DNA from: Flemingiibacterium sp045644145
GTDB lineage: Bacteria; Bacillota; Clostridia; Oscillospirales; CAG-272
Reading direction: 5' to 3'
Assembly (NCBI GenBank): GCA_045644145.1
Contig: JAZRGK010000080.1
Span: 1 to 64,000 of the forward strand
DNA length: 64,000 nt
Under the pieces are notes generated by a model. The model had not been told where the DNA came from. It did no database searches and worked only from the letters and a program-made list of their open reading frames with translations. Both the position numbers and the translations under genes were made by a program. Below, piece by piece: positions 42,596 to 51,500 of this stretch; within the stretch, counting starts at the first letter, position 1; every line of letters begins with the position of its first letter.

Positions 42596-43414
42596 ATGAA
42601 GTTTGATTTCACACCGTCCCATAATTTGCCCATATTTGATACACATGCGCATTACTATGACGAACGGTTCGACTGTGAAATTGACGGCGGCAGGGACGAA
42701 GTCCTTGCCGCCCTGCTTTCGCAGAATGTGCGAAATATAGTAAACGCAGGTACAAATCTTGATTCCTGCAGGCAGTGTATCGCGCTTTCCGAAAAATACG
42801 AGGGTGTTTACGCAACTGCCGGCATACATCCGGGTGATATAAATCCTGAGGATGATATTGAGGCGGTTATGTCCGAGCTTCGGGGACTCCTTAAGCACCC
42901 AAAGGTGCGCGCACTTGGTGAGATAGGGCTTGACTATCATTACGATGAGCCGCCGCGTGATGTGCAGAAAGCATGGTTCCGCCGTCAGCTTGAGCTTGCA
43001 GGGGAGCTTAAAATGCCCGTTGTCATACACGACCGTGATGCCCATGGGGATATTGTGGATATTCTATGGGAATATCCTGAGGTAACGGGTGAGTTTCACA
43101 GCTTTTCCGGCAGTGCGGAAATGGCACGTCAGCTCGTGAATCGGGGATGGTATATTTCATTTTCGGGTGTAATTACTTTCAAAAACGCAGCGAGACTTGC
43201 GGAAGTGGTTCCGAGCGTGCCTCTTGACAGAGTCATGATCGAAACCGATGCCCCGTATCTTGCCCCAGTGCCCTATCGGGGGAAAATGAATCATTCTGGG
43301 CTTATGGAGCTTACGGCACTGCGTGCCGCCGAGCTTTACGGCATAACACCGGAAGAATTTTCCCGTCATGCTTACGAAAACGCATGCAGATTTTTTGGCA
43401 TAGAAGAACTATAA
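42596..43414 (+). CDS. tatD: TatD family metal-dependent hydrolase
   Basis: A 272-residue TIM-barrel nuclease of the TatD/YcfH family. The metal ligands are visible in order: FDTHAHYYD, RALGEIGLDYHYDEP, PVVIHDRDAHGDIVDI, GEFHSFSGSAEMA and MIETDAPYLAPVPYRGK. Family members degrade DNA 3'-5' or remove D-amino acids from tRNA. The gene starts 1 base after metG, a pairing conserved in many Firmicutes, so the two are translationally coupled. Confidence 0.94.
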   Translation: MKFDFTPSHNLPIFDTHAHYYDERFDCEIDGGRDEVLAALLSQNVRNIVNAGTNLDSCRQCIALSEKYEGVYATAGIHPGDINPEDDIEAVMSELRGLLKHPKVRALGEIGLDYHYDEPPRDVQKAWFRRQLELAGELKMPVVIHDRDAHGDIVDILWEYPEVTGEFHSFSGSAEMARQLVNRGWYISFSGVITFKNAARLAEVVPSVPLDRVMIETDAPYLAPVPYRGKMNHSGLMELTALRAAELYGITPEEFSRHAYENACRFFGIEEL

Positions 43415-43418
43415 GAAT

Positions 43419-43462
43419 ATAACAACGGGATACCGCTGTTTTGCGGTATCCCGTTGTTTATT
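43419..43462. terminator. Two-way terminator between tatD and the HPr-like gene
   Basis: AACAACGGGATACCGC and GCGGTATCCCGTTGTT are perfect 16-base arms with a TGTTTT loop, flanked by A- and T-rich ends. Confidence 0.88.
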
Positions 43463-43467
43463 TAGCC

Positions 43468-43695
43468 TCAGATGATGTAAGGTTTGATCTCCTCGAGAAG
43501 TGCATCGGTGTCTTCGCTGTGAGCGGTAAGCTTGATGGGCTTCATAAGATCAAGGGAGAAAATACCCATGATGGACTTAGCGTCAACAACATAGCGTCCG
43601 GACATGAGGTCGATATCCATATCGTACTTTGCTACGATGTTTACAAAGTTGCGAACATCCTCAATAGAGGAAAGCTTAATATCTAAAGATTTCAT
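43468..43695 (-). CDS. HPr/Crh-like protein lacking the catalytic His
   Basis: A 75-residue protein of the PTS HPr fold. The regulatory region is well kept: AKSIMGIFSLDL (residues 39-50) matches the Ser46 site of HPr (KSIMGVMSLG), and VAKYDMDIDL matches the preceding helix and strand. Aligned back from there, the position of His15 is Ser10 and Arg17 is Glu12, so it cannot carry phosphate for sugar uptake. This is the situation in Crh of Bacillus, which only acts with CcpA after Ser46 phosphorylation. A similar regulatory role is an inference. It has its own promoter and a shared terminator. Confidence 0.85.
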   Translation of the reverse strand: MKSLDIKLSSIEDVRNFVNIVAKYDMDIDLMSGRYVVDAKSIMGIFSLDLMKPIKLTAHSEDTDALLEEIKPYII

Positions 43696-43730
43696 TTTAA
43701 TCCAACTCCTTTAATTATGATTATGTATAT

Positions 43731-43759
43731 ATGATAGCGTAAATTTAATGTTTTGTCAA
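43731..43759 (-). promoter_or_regulatory. Sigma-A promoter of the HPr-like gene
   Basis: On the minus strand TTGACA (43759-43754) and TATCAT (43736-43731) are 17 bases apart. Confidence 0.7.
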
Positions 43760-43788
43760 TAGAGAATATGTAAAATCTTAGGTGTATA

Positions 43789-45051
43789 TTACAGAGAGAT
43801 CTTTCTTGCCTCAAGGTAGAAACGCTTGTCGTCCGCCTCACCCATGGAGAATGTCTTGCGCGGAAGTGCACCGTCACGGACAACGGTGGGGAACAGCTCG
43901 CATTTTTCCATGCCCTTGAATATAAATCCGATTGCGTTTTCGCCGGAAGCGAGCTTCTTTGTGGATTCTATTCCGTGGATATAGTCGATAACTGCACCAT
44001 CACAGGTTTTGATGTAGTTGTCGAGGAAAGTCTGTAGCGTACCTACGGGCAAGAGAGAGGTAGGATTCTGCACCGAGAGTACACTTTCGCCCTCTGTGGT
44101 GATAACATCAAAGCTCTGAGGCTCAATATCACTTTCCGGAAGCTTATTTACATAATCCGTAAGGTCATTCATGAGTTTCTTCGTGTCAACGCCGAAGATT
44201 ACGCGGTAGATAGGCTCAAATTCGAGAGATTCGTCGTGGATGTTGACGATTTCGCAAAGTGCATATCTTGCCGGATGAACACCTCGTTCGGAATCGGTGA
44301 GGGTGGGCTTTATCTTTTCCCAGAATGCTTTTGCGGAAGCAAGAGAATGGTTTCCGTCGCCCATTGCGAAGATCAGCGGCTTGTCGCAGGACTGCTCCTT
44401 TGCTGCTTTATCGTAAAGTGCATCCAAAGCGGCTGATACACGGTTTATTTCTTCTGTCGGCAGGAATTTGCCGGATGCATGGCCGCCGTTTGCCATGAGG
44501 TCGAAGTCGTATGCGGTGGCATATGCGCTTGATTTACCGATAATAGGCTCGATAACTGTCTTGTCGGGATCGTCAATAAGTATCATTATGTGGGGAAGCT
44601 CAATGGAAGCGCCCTCACGAATCTTTACACGGGGCGGAATACGGTCGAGAACCGTTCCCTCGGTGGCGCGGATGAGGGATTTTGCACCCTTAGTGTAATC
44701 GTAGCACTCCAGGTCAATAGCCCCCACAAGACCGCGGCGGATATTGCCGTTATTCTGTGTGCGCTCAAGATAGATCATGGCTGATTCGTGCTTTTCGAGA
44801 AGTTCGGCTTCGTACTTCTTCATATTTTCGTTGATAGTGGGAATACGTTTCTCGGCCTCGGCAAGATAGATCTCGGGAAGCGTGATACGGAGCGTTGACG
44901 GGGCGTTTCCGACTACGGATTCCGCCTTGTCCCAATATTCAGGCTCCGAGGTATACTGATCGCAGGCAATGCATGCATATTTTTTCATGGCATCCGCATC
45001 ATTTGCGAATTTTGGCAGAAGTATGTCTGCAGGATAAAAGCAATGTTTCAT
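43789..45051 (-). CDS. DUF1015 family protein
   Basis: A 420-residue soluble protein of the DUF1015 family. Typical features are the N-terminal ILLPKFANDADAMKKYACIACDQYTSEPEYW, the central VGAIDLECYDYTKGAKSLIRATEGTV and FAMGDGNHSLASAKAFWEKIK, with the conserved His. Some archaeal members have been shown to be serine kinases (SerK); that link is too distant to assign an activity here. In Clostridia the gene often sits near serine and phosphoglycerate dehydrogenase genes, which are not in this window. Confidence 0.9.
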   Translation of the reverse strand: MKHCFYPADILLPKFANDADAMKKYACIACDQYTSEPEYWDKAESVVGNAPSTLRITLPEIYLAEAEKRIPTINENMKKYEAELLEKHESAMIYLERTQNNGNIRRGLVGAIDLECYDYTKGAKSLIRATEGTVLDRIPPRVKIREGASIELPHIMILIDDPDKTVIEPIIGKSSAYATAYDFDLMANGGHASGKFLPTEEINRVSAALDALYDKAAKEQSCDKPLIFAMGDGNHSLASAKAFWEKIKPTLTDSERGVHPARYALCEIVNIHDESLEFEPIYRVIFGVDTKKLMNDLTDYVNKLPESDIEPQSFDVITTEGESVLSVQNPTSLLPVGTLQTFLDNYIKTCDGAVIDYIHGIESTKKLASGENAIGFIFKGMEKCELFPTVVRDGALPRKTFSMGEADDKRFYLEARKISL

Positions 45052-45095
45052 TATTTTAGCTCCTTATATAATAGTGGCAGTATGATTATACCAAT

Positions 45096-45124
45096 ATAAT
45101 ACCACATTTCAGCTTAGGAATCAA
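45096..45124 (-). promoter_or_regulatory. Sigma-A promoter of the DUF1015 gene
   Basis: On the minus strand TTGATT (45124-45119) and TATTAT (45101-45096) are 17 bases apart. Confidence 0.5.
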
Positions 45125-45194
45125 TATATACAGAAAAAATATTTCTTTCAATATAATTTCTGCACACCGTCATACAGCCGTCACAATTCTGGGG

Positions 45195-45240
45195 TATACT
45201 TTAGCTGTACGGTAGAAAAATAATCCGCATATGCGGATTA
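45195..45240 (+). promoter_or_regulatory. htrA leader with perfect 20-bp palindrome
   Basis: TATACT (45195-45200) is a likely -10 box without a clear -35. The sequence TAATCCGCATATGCGGATTA (45221-45240) is fully palindromic and lies between it and the ribosome site TTAGGAGG. It could be an operator or an RNA hairpin. Confidence 0.55.
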
Positions 45241-45267
45241 CCCCAAATTAGGAGGAATATATCTAAT

Positions 45268-46743
45268 ATGGATAACGAACGTAATTTAAACGGACTTCCC
45301 GTTGATGATGAGAATTTTGCAAAGCAAAATGAAACCGAAAATAAAAACGCCCAAAATCCTGACGAAGAAACGGCAAAAACCAAGGTGACAGACAGCACCG
45401 CGGATGCGCCCATGGGCAATGCTGTATATACCGATGAGCAGAATTTCACTCAGCCTTCCGCTTTTGCTACTGAATACGGTGCAGATGATTCGTATGCACC
45501 GCCCCGTGAAACGGTATATACGGACAGCGTGGGCGATAATCGAGGCAAGCCCCCAAAAAAACGCCGTGGAATCGGCATGTCGGCGGTGCTTGTTGCGGCT
45601 TGTGTGCTTTTATCGGGCGGCGCGGCCTTTGCCGGCACATACATTGCTAACTCTATCAGCGGTAATGGACAGATGACCGTGGGGGAAGATGGCAAGCCTG
45701 TTTCCGTGACTCCTTCGGTACTGCTTCAGTCTTACACCAATCCTGCTGTAACTCCAGGAAGCTTTGAAGATGTGGCAGAGGTGGTATCGCCAACCGTAGT
45801 TGAGATAACGACGGAATCCATCGTGACCGATTCCGTATTCTGGGGCGGCAACTACGTTACTTCCGGCGCAGGAAGCGGTGTCATAATCAGCGCGGACGGA
45901 CTTATAGTAACAAACAATCATGTGGTAAGCGGCGCAAATACTATTACTGTCACCACCACCAACGGTACGGAGTATAAGGCAGAGGTTATAGGCTCTGATT
46001 CCGATTCGGATATTGCGGTGATCAAGGTTGACGGCGAAAATCTGCCCTTTGCGCTTATGGGTGACAGCGATAAGTTGGTTGTAGGACAGTCGGTTGTGGC
46101 TGTGGGCAATCCACTCGGTGAGCTTGGCGGTACAGTCACAAACGGTATAGTCAGCGCTCTTTCCCGTGATGTAAGCATTGACGGAACGGAAATGACCCTT
46201 ATTCAGACCAATGCGGCAGTGAATCCCGGCAATTCCGGCGGCGGACTTTTCAATATGTACGGCGAGCTTATAGGTGTGGTAAACGCAAAGTCTACCAGCA
46301 CTGCTTCCGGAACTTCCGTTGAAGGTATCGGTTTCGCAATTCCGGTGAATACTGCGGCTAAGGTTACCGAGGAACTTATAAACTACGGATATGTGCGCGG
46401 CAAGGTTATGCTTGGTATAACCTATGTTGATGTAGACAGCTCTTACAAGGCAATGTACTACCGTGTGAATGCTCTTGGTGTGTATGTGGCAACCTCGGAA
46501 TCTGAGGCGCTTGAGGCAGGCGACCGCATCGTAGCTATTGACGGCGATGAGGTAACCTACGGTGCAGATGTTAAGGCTGGGCTCAGGGGACATTCGGTAG
46601 GCGACGAAATCTCCGTGACTGTAGTGCGCGGCGGCAAATATGTGGATGTAAAAATAGTCCTTAAAGAATATATACCCACAGATGCCGGAGAACCAGAAGA
46701 AGATCCTGCAGAATTCGAAAACAATTTCGGCGGAATCTGGTAA
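45268..46743 (+). CDS. htrA: HtrA/DegP-like serine protease with PDZ domain
   Basis: A membrane-anchored quality-control protease of 491 residues. The first 92 residues are cytoplasmic, acidic and low in complexity; the membrane segment is at about 94-120. The trypsin-like domain has His in IVTNNHVVSGA, Asp in GSDSDSDIAVIKV and Ser in NPGNSGGGLFNM, so the triad is complete. A PDZ domain spans about 370-470 (ESEALEAGDRIVAIDGDEVTYGADVKAGLRGHSVGDEISVTVVRGG). It degrades or refolds damaged exported proteins at the outer face. A 20-bp palindrome precedes it. Confidence 0.95.
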   Translation: MDNERNLNGLPVDDENFAKQNETENKNAQNPDEETAKTKVTDSTADAPMGNAVYTDEQNFTQPSAFATEYGADDSYAPPRETVYTDSVGDNRGKPPKKRRGIGMSAVLVAACVLLSGGAAFAGTYIANSISGNGQMTVGEDGKPVSVTPSVLLQSYTNPAVTPGSFEDVAEVVSPTVVEITTESIVTDSVFWGGNYVTSGAGSGVIISADGLIVTNNHVVSGANTITVTTTNGTEYKAEVIGSDSDSDIAVIKVDGENLPFALMGDSDKLVVGQSVVAVGNPLGELGGTVTNGIVSALSRDVSIDGTEMTLIQTNAAVNPGNSGGGLFNMYGELIGVVNAKSTSTASGTSVEGIGFAIPVNTAAKVTEELINYGYVRGKVMLGITYVDVDSSYKAMYYRVNALGVYVATSESEALEAGDRIVAIDGDEVTYGADVKAGLRGHSVGDEISVTVVRGGKYVDVKIVLKEYIPTDAGEPEEDPAEFENNFGGIW

Positions 46744-46764
46744 TATGATTTATATATGATGTAT

Positions 46765-46818
46765 GCGGGGGAAACTTTTTTGTGAAAAAGTTTCCCCCGC
46801 ACCCTTTTCAAAAAACTT
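46765..46818 (+). terminator. htrA terminator, copy 2 of the dispersed hairpin element
   Basis: Arms GCGGGGGAAACTTTTT and AAAAAGTTTCCCCCGC (46765-46800) are followed by CCCTTTTCAAAAAACTT (46802-46818), identical to 26214-26230. Confidence 0.8.
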
Positions 46819-46921
46819 TATGCAATAAGCATATAATAAGGGACATGGCATAATGCAGAGCCTTTTTTCATATACATCCCAGTAGCTGCTGCACTTAAGC
46901 GCAGCAGTTACCAACAAAATT

Positions 46922-46980
46922 TTGTCTTTGACGGCTTCGCCGCCAATTTCGCACGCGAAACCGTCAAAATTTTTCGACAA
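46922..46980. repeat. Nested palindromic element before dacF
   Basis: TTGTC (46922-46926)/GACAA (46976-46980) enclose TTTGACGG (46927-46934)/CCGTCAAA (46961-46968), and inside lie two small hairpins (GGC-TTC-GCC and TTTCGC-AC-GCGAAA). Upstream, 46819-46921 is non-coding and includes a CTGCTGC/GCAGCAG hairpin near 46887-46907. Confidence 0.6.
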
Positions 46981-46996
46981 GAAAGGTGTAGTTGTT

Positions 46997-48151
46997 ATGA
47001 AATGTAAGCGAATTCTTTCCTTATTTATAACGGCGGTAATTCTTCATTGTATCGCCATTCCGCTTAGGGCGGCGGATTACAATGCGCGCTCTTATATATT
47101 GATGGAAGCCTCCACGGGGACTGTGCTTCTTGAAGAAAATGCGGACGAAGCACTTCCGCCGGCATCGGTTACCAAAATTATGACGCTTCTTATTGTAATG
47201 GAAGCGATTGCGGACGAAAGGCTCAGTCTTGATGATTCTGTACAGACATCCGAATACGCGGCGTCTATGGGCGGTTCACAGGTGTTCCTTGAGCCGGGCG
47301 AGGAAATGAGCGTTTCGGAAATGCTTAAGTGTGTGGTCATATCCAGCGCAAACGATGCGGCGGTGGCGCTTGCAGAAAAGGTTGCCGGAAGCGAAGAAGC
47401 GTTTGTTGAGATGATGAACAAGCGCGCCGCAGAGCTTGGAATGACTTCTACGGTTTTTAAAAACACAAACGGTCTTGACGATGATGTAGAGGGACATCTG
47501 ACAAGTGCGCGCGATATTGCTATTATGTCCCGCGAGCTCATAACAAACCACCCGAAGATACTTGAATACTCCTCCATATGGATGGACAGCATACGGGACG
47601 GCGCGTTTGGGCTAACCAATACCAACCGCCTGATACGGTTTTACCGTGGGGCGAATGGACTTAAGACCGGCTCGACCTCAAAAGCGAAATTCTGTATCTC
47701 GGCTACAGCCGAGAGGGACGGTATGCAGCTTATTGCTGTGGTTATGGCATCCCCGACCAGGGATGACCGCAACGAAACCGCAAAGAAACTGCTTGATTAC
47801 GGATTTGCAGGCTGGGAAGTGGCGGAGCTTTCGCCCAAAGAGCCTCTTGGAGAGATAAGAGTAGCGGGCGGCATATGTGACAGCATTACGCTTGAATGTT
47901 CTCCGGGAACAGTTCTTCTCAAAAAAGGTCAGGCGGCTAAACTGGAGCAGAAAATTTATCTGCCGGAATACATAAGCGCTCCCATAGCGGCAGGTGAGAT
48001 GCTTGGGCGGATAGATTACATCGCCGAAGACGGTGTGGTGGCATCTGTGCCTATTATCGCGGCGGAAAATGCTGAAAAAATAGGCTATGGTGATGTATTG
48101 GTGCGCATTATACGGAAAATGCTGCTTGTAGACGGCTCGCCGGCGGCGTGA
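46997..48151 (+). CDS. dacF: D-alanyl-D-alanine carboxypeptidase (DacF/PBP5 type)
   Basis: A penicillin-binding protein that trims the terminal D-Ala of peptidoglycan stems, 384 residues. A signal peptide (KRILSLFITAVILHCIAIPLRA, about 4-25) is followed by the S11 peptidase domain with SVTK (active Ser), SAN and KTG in order (PASVTKIMTLL, VISSANDAAVAL, GANGLKTGSTSKA). The PBP5-type C-terminal beta domain runs from about 270 to the end. The final stretch (DVLVRIIRKMLLVDG) could anchor to the membrane. ATG at 46997 follows GAAAGGTG; the upstream frame is repeat sequence. Confidence 0.94.
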   Translation: MKCKRILSLFITAVILHCIAIPLRAADYNARSYILMEASTGTVLLEENADEALPPASVTKIMTLLIVMEAIADERLSLDDSVQTSEYAASMGGSQVFLEPGEEMSVSEMLKCVVISSANDAAVALAEKVAGSEEAFVEMMNKRAAELGMTSTVFKNTNGLDDDVEGHLTSARDIAIMSRELITNHPKILEYSSIWMDSIRDGAFGLTNTNRLIRFYRGANGLKTGSTSKAKFCISATAERDGMQLIAVVMASPTRDDRNETAKKLLDYGFAGWEVAELSPKEPLGEIRVAGGICDSITLECSPGTVLLKKGQAAKLEQKIYLPEYISAPIAAGEMLGRIDYIAEDGVVASVPIIAAENAEKIGYGDVLVRIIRKMLLVDGSPAA

Positions 48152-48522
48152 GTCTGTAGCAACGGGTTTGTCACATATTATAGACGCTTGCTGAAAGCTT
48201 GCGAAGAATAGAATCTTTTTAAAACTATCTCAAAATGAGTTTTTTGCAAAAAGCCTTATACAACCTGACAAAAAACAATGCCGGGAAAAACGGTGGCGAA
48301 ATATTAAACCCACTTTAAAATTACAAATACCTTACAAGATAATAAAACTACTTGCAAAAAAAAGGCACTTGTAGTATCATATGTACAGGGAAAATCTTCA
48401 TTAACAGCGAACTTATCTCAAAAATACCCGGACATTCCCGTGAGACCGGATGCTCGGTGATTTACGAGAAAGGCGCTTCGGAGATCTAACCGACAATAAT
48501 TTTTTACAAGGAGAAAAACAAA
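48152..48522 (+). promoter_or_regulatory. Gap with promoter and long leader of the S-layer gene
   Basis: The first 200 bases hold a weak hairpin (CTCA-AAA-TGAG followed by six Ts, near 48230-48246) that may terminate dacF. TTGCAA (48352-48357), a 17-base spacer and TATCAT (48375-48380) form a promoter, leaving a leader of about 135 bases before the ATG. Long, stable leaders are common for S-layer genes. A ribosome site, AAGGAGAAA, precedes 48523. Confidence 0.6.
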
Positions 48523-51500
48523 ATGAGAAATCTTAAGAAGTTTCTTGCATTAGTACTCGCTATGATTATGATAGTTAGTGCTTCTGCAGTGGTTTCCGCT
48601 GATTTCACTGACGTTGCTGCTGATGACCGCTATGCGGCTGCTATCAACGACCTCGCAGTGAAGGGTATCGTTAAGGGTACCTCGGACACCACTTTCGCTC
48701 CTGCTAACGATGTTACCAGAGAGCAGATGGCCCTCTTCGTAGCAAGAGCTATCACCGGCGAAGTTGAGTCCGATGATATTTGGGCTAACGGCATTGTTCC
48801 TTTCGTAGACGTTACCGATTATAAGGGCGCTATTCAGTGTGCATACCTCAACGGTATCATCAACGGTACTTCCGCTACCACCTTCGAACCTAAGGGTGGC
48901 ATTACCTACGTTGCAGCTCTCAAGATGGCAGTTTGCGCACTTGGCTACGGCGAAGGTCTTGAGTGGCCTTGGGGCTACTACAACAAGGCAGCTGAACTCG
49001 GTCTCACCGCTAACATGGATATAGATACTCTCGAGGCTGAGCTCAACAGAGCTGAGACCGCACAGATCATCTACAACATGATCTACGCTGCTCCCGCTAA
49101 CGGTGGTAAGACTTTCGCGGCTGCTAACTTCTCTATCGCAGCTCCCGAGAACACCACTCTCTTCGCAATCACTGCTACTCCTAAGCAGTACTACTACACC
49201 GAGGCTGGTGCTGGTGAGTACAACTCCGCAGCAGATGTTGAAGGTACCTACGTTGGTCTTCAGACCCTCGTTAACGGCGTTCCTTCCGGCAAGATGCTCT
49301 ACACTGCTGTAGAGAACATCGGTCTTGACAAGAAGACTGTTGAGAATTACTTCAACTATGCAGTAGAGCTCATCAACTTCGATGCTGCTACCGGCACATT
49401 TGATAGAGCTGAGATTGTTGGCGAGCCTGTTGTTATCACCAACAAGGATGTTACCTATGCTGCAAACAACAACAAGATTGTTTACAACAACACCACCTAC
49501 ACTGCAGTTGATGCATTCACTGGCGCTTCTCTTATCAACGAAATGGTTGTTTACGACGGTACCGGCGTATCCTCCACTGCTAAGATGCTTCTCACCGACA
49601 AGAACGGTGACATCATCAGCGTTGGCGAGAACGGCGTAACTGTTGTAGCTCTCTTCGCATACGAGTCCTCCACCGGTGCTAAGTACTACTACGATGGCGC
49701 TGACTCCAAGAAGGTTATCAGCGAGGCTCAGGCTCTCACCCAGTACGGCGTATATGTTGACGATGCTGAGAACCCTGACTACATCGAGTACAACACTCTC
49801 ACCACTGCTGAGGGCGAGATCGCAGCAAACCTTTACAAGAACGCATACGAGCTCAAGCTGTTCGACGATGACCGCGACGGCAAGTACGAGCGTGCATTCT
49901 ATGCTCCTATCTATGTAGGTACCTACGACGCTTACTACATGGGTTACGGCGACCCCAACGGCAATGGCTACAAGCAGAAGGGTACTATTGATGCAATGGT
50001 AGCTGCTGCAACTGATACTTATGTTGCTGCTGAAGATGTTACCTACTCCGATGTTGCTGCTAAGGATCCCGGTACTGTAATGGTATTCACCTACAACAAG
50101 CAGCTCAAGCAGGTTAACGTAATCGAAGTTCTTGAAATGCAGACTGGTGTAGTTGAAGAAATCGACGTGAGAAAAGAACTCTACCTCACTGTTGACGGCA
50201 AGAGATTCACCATGGCACAGAACACTGCAGACGACAAGGTAGCTGTTGGCGCTAACTTCGCAATCTACGGTATTGCAGGCGGCGTTGAAGACATTGCTAA
50301 CAATCCTTTCTTCCAGCTCATCGCTGGCGGTTCTGCAAGCGCAATCAGAACTTGGGCTAAGGAAAACCTTCTCATAGACAAGGATCCTACCATCGGATTC
50401 TATGCTTACAACGACTACATTCTCTATGCAAGCGTTCTTCCCGAGGCTTCTGCTGTTATCAACCTCGCAATCGTTGATGATTTCGCAGGCTTCAACCTCA
50501 ACGAAATCTACCTCGATATGTATGTAGACGGCGAGCTCGTTGGTGAGGCTCTTGTAACCGATATTCTCGGCAAGGATCTCTCCACTCTCTCTGACTACAA
50601 GTTCTCCATGGTTCTTTCTAAGAAGGAATACTACTATCCCGGCACTATCTATGCAGTAACTGTTGATGAGGATGCTTACAACCTCAAGGCAGTTGTTGAC
50701 AACGACAACTTCGAAGACTACGGTCTTATCAACGCTAAGGTTGCTTCTGAAGATGCAGTTGACGGCGTAGGCTCCATCAAGTTCAACGACGGTTACTCCG
50801 AGAACGAAGACAGAGCTCTCAGAATCCGCACCGGCGCAAGCACCGTATTCTACTTCATCCAGCCCGGCGAGTGCACCTGCGAGCAGGAAGAACACGATGA
50901 AGAGTGCGCATCTGTTGATCCTTACGAAGTAACTATCTCCATCTTCAAGGGTCAGCCTGACGATGCAGACATCTTCTTCGATGAGAACACCAGCATCTGG
51001 GTTGACGCTCTCGGCTACGGTTCTAACAAGACCAACGGCAGAGCTACAGAAATCTATGTAATCAACCCTGTTGATACTGCAGGCTTCTTCGGAATCACCG
51101 ATACTTCTTATGTATATGTTTCTTCCGTTAAGAACTACCTCAAGAACTCCGCTGCACGCTTCGAGCTCCCTGAAGAGTACACCGGTTACTACTACAAGTA
51201 TCCCTCCGCTGCACTTAACCTTGACGACGCTTCCATTGTAAGCATCTACTCCAAGGAGCCCATTAGCGGCGGTCACTACTACAAGGTAGACGAGAACGGC
51301 GTAGTTGTTAAGATGGCTGACGATGTTATTACCGAAGCAACCGCAACTCGTGACTTCATCAAGTACGGTATCGGTAACTTCAACGGTTATGATACAACTC
51401 TTACCTCCAACCGTTGGGGCAGCTACTGGGATAAGGACTGGGCAACCATGACTGTAGACATTTACGACTACATCTGGGCTACCGATCCTGATACCATCAG

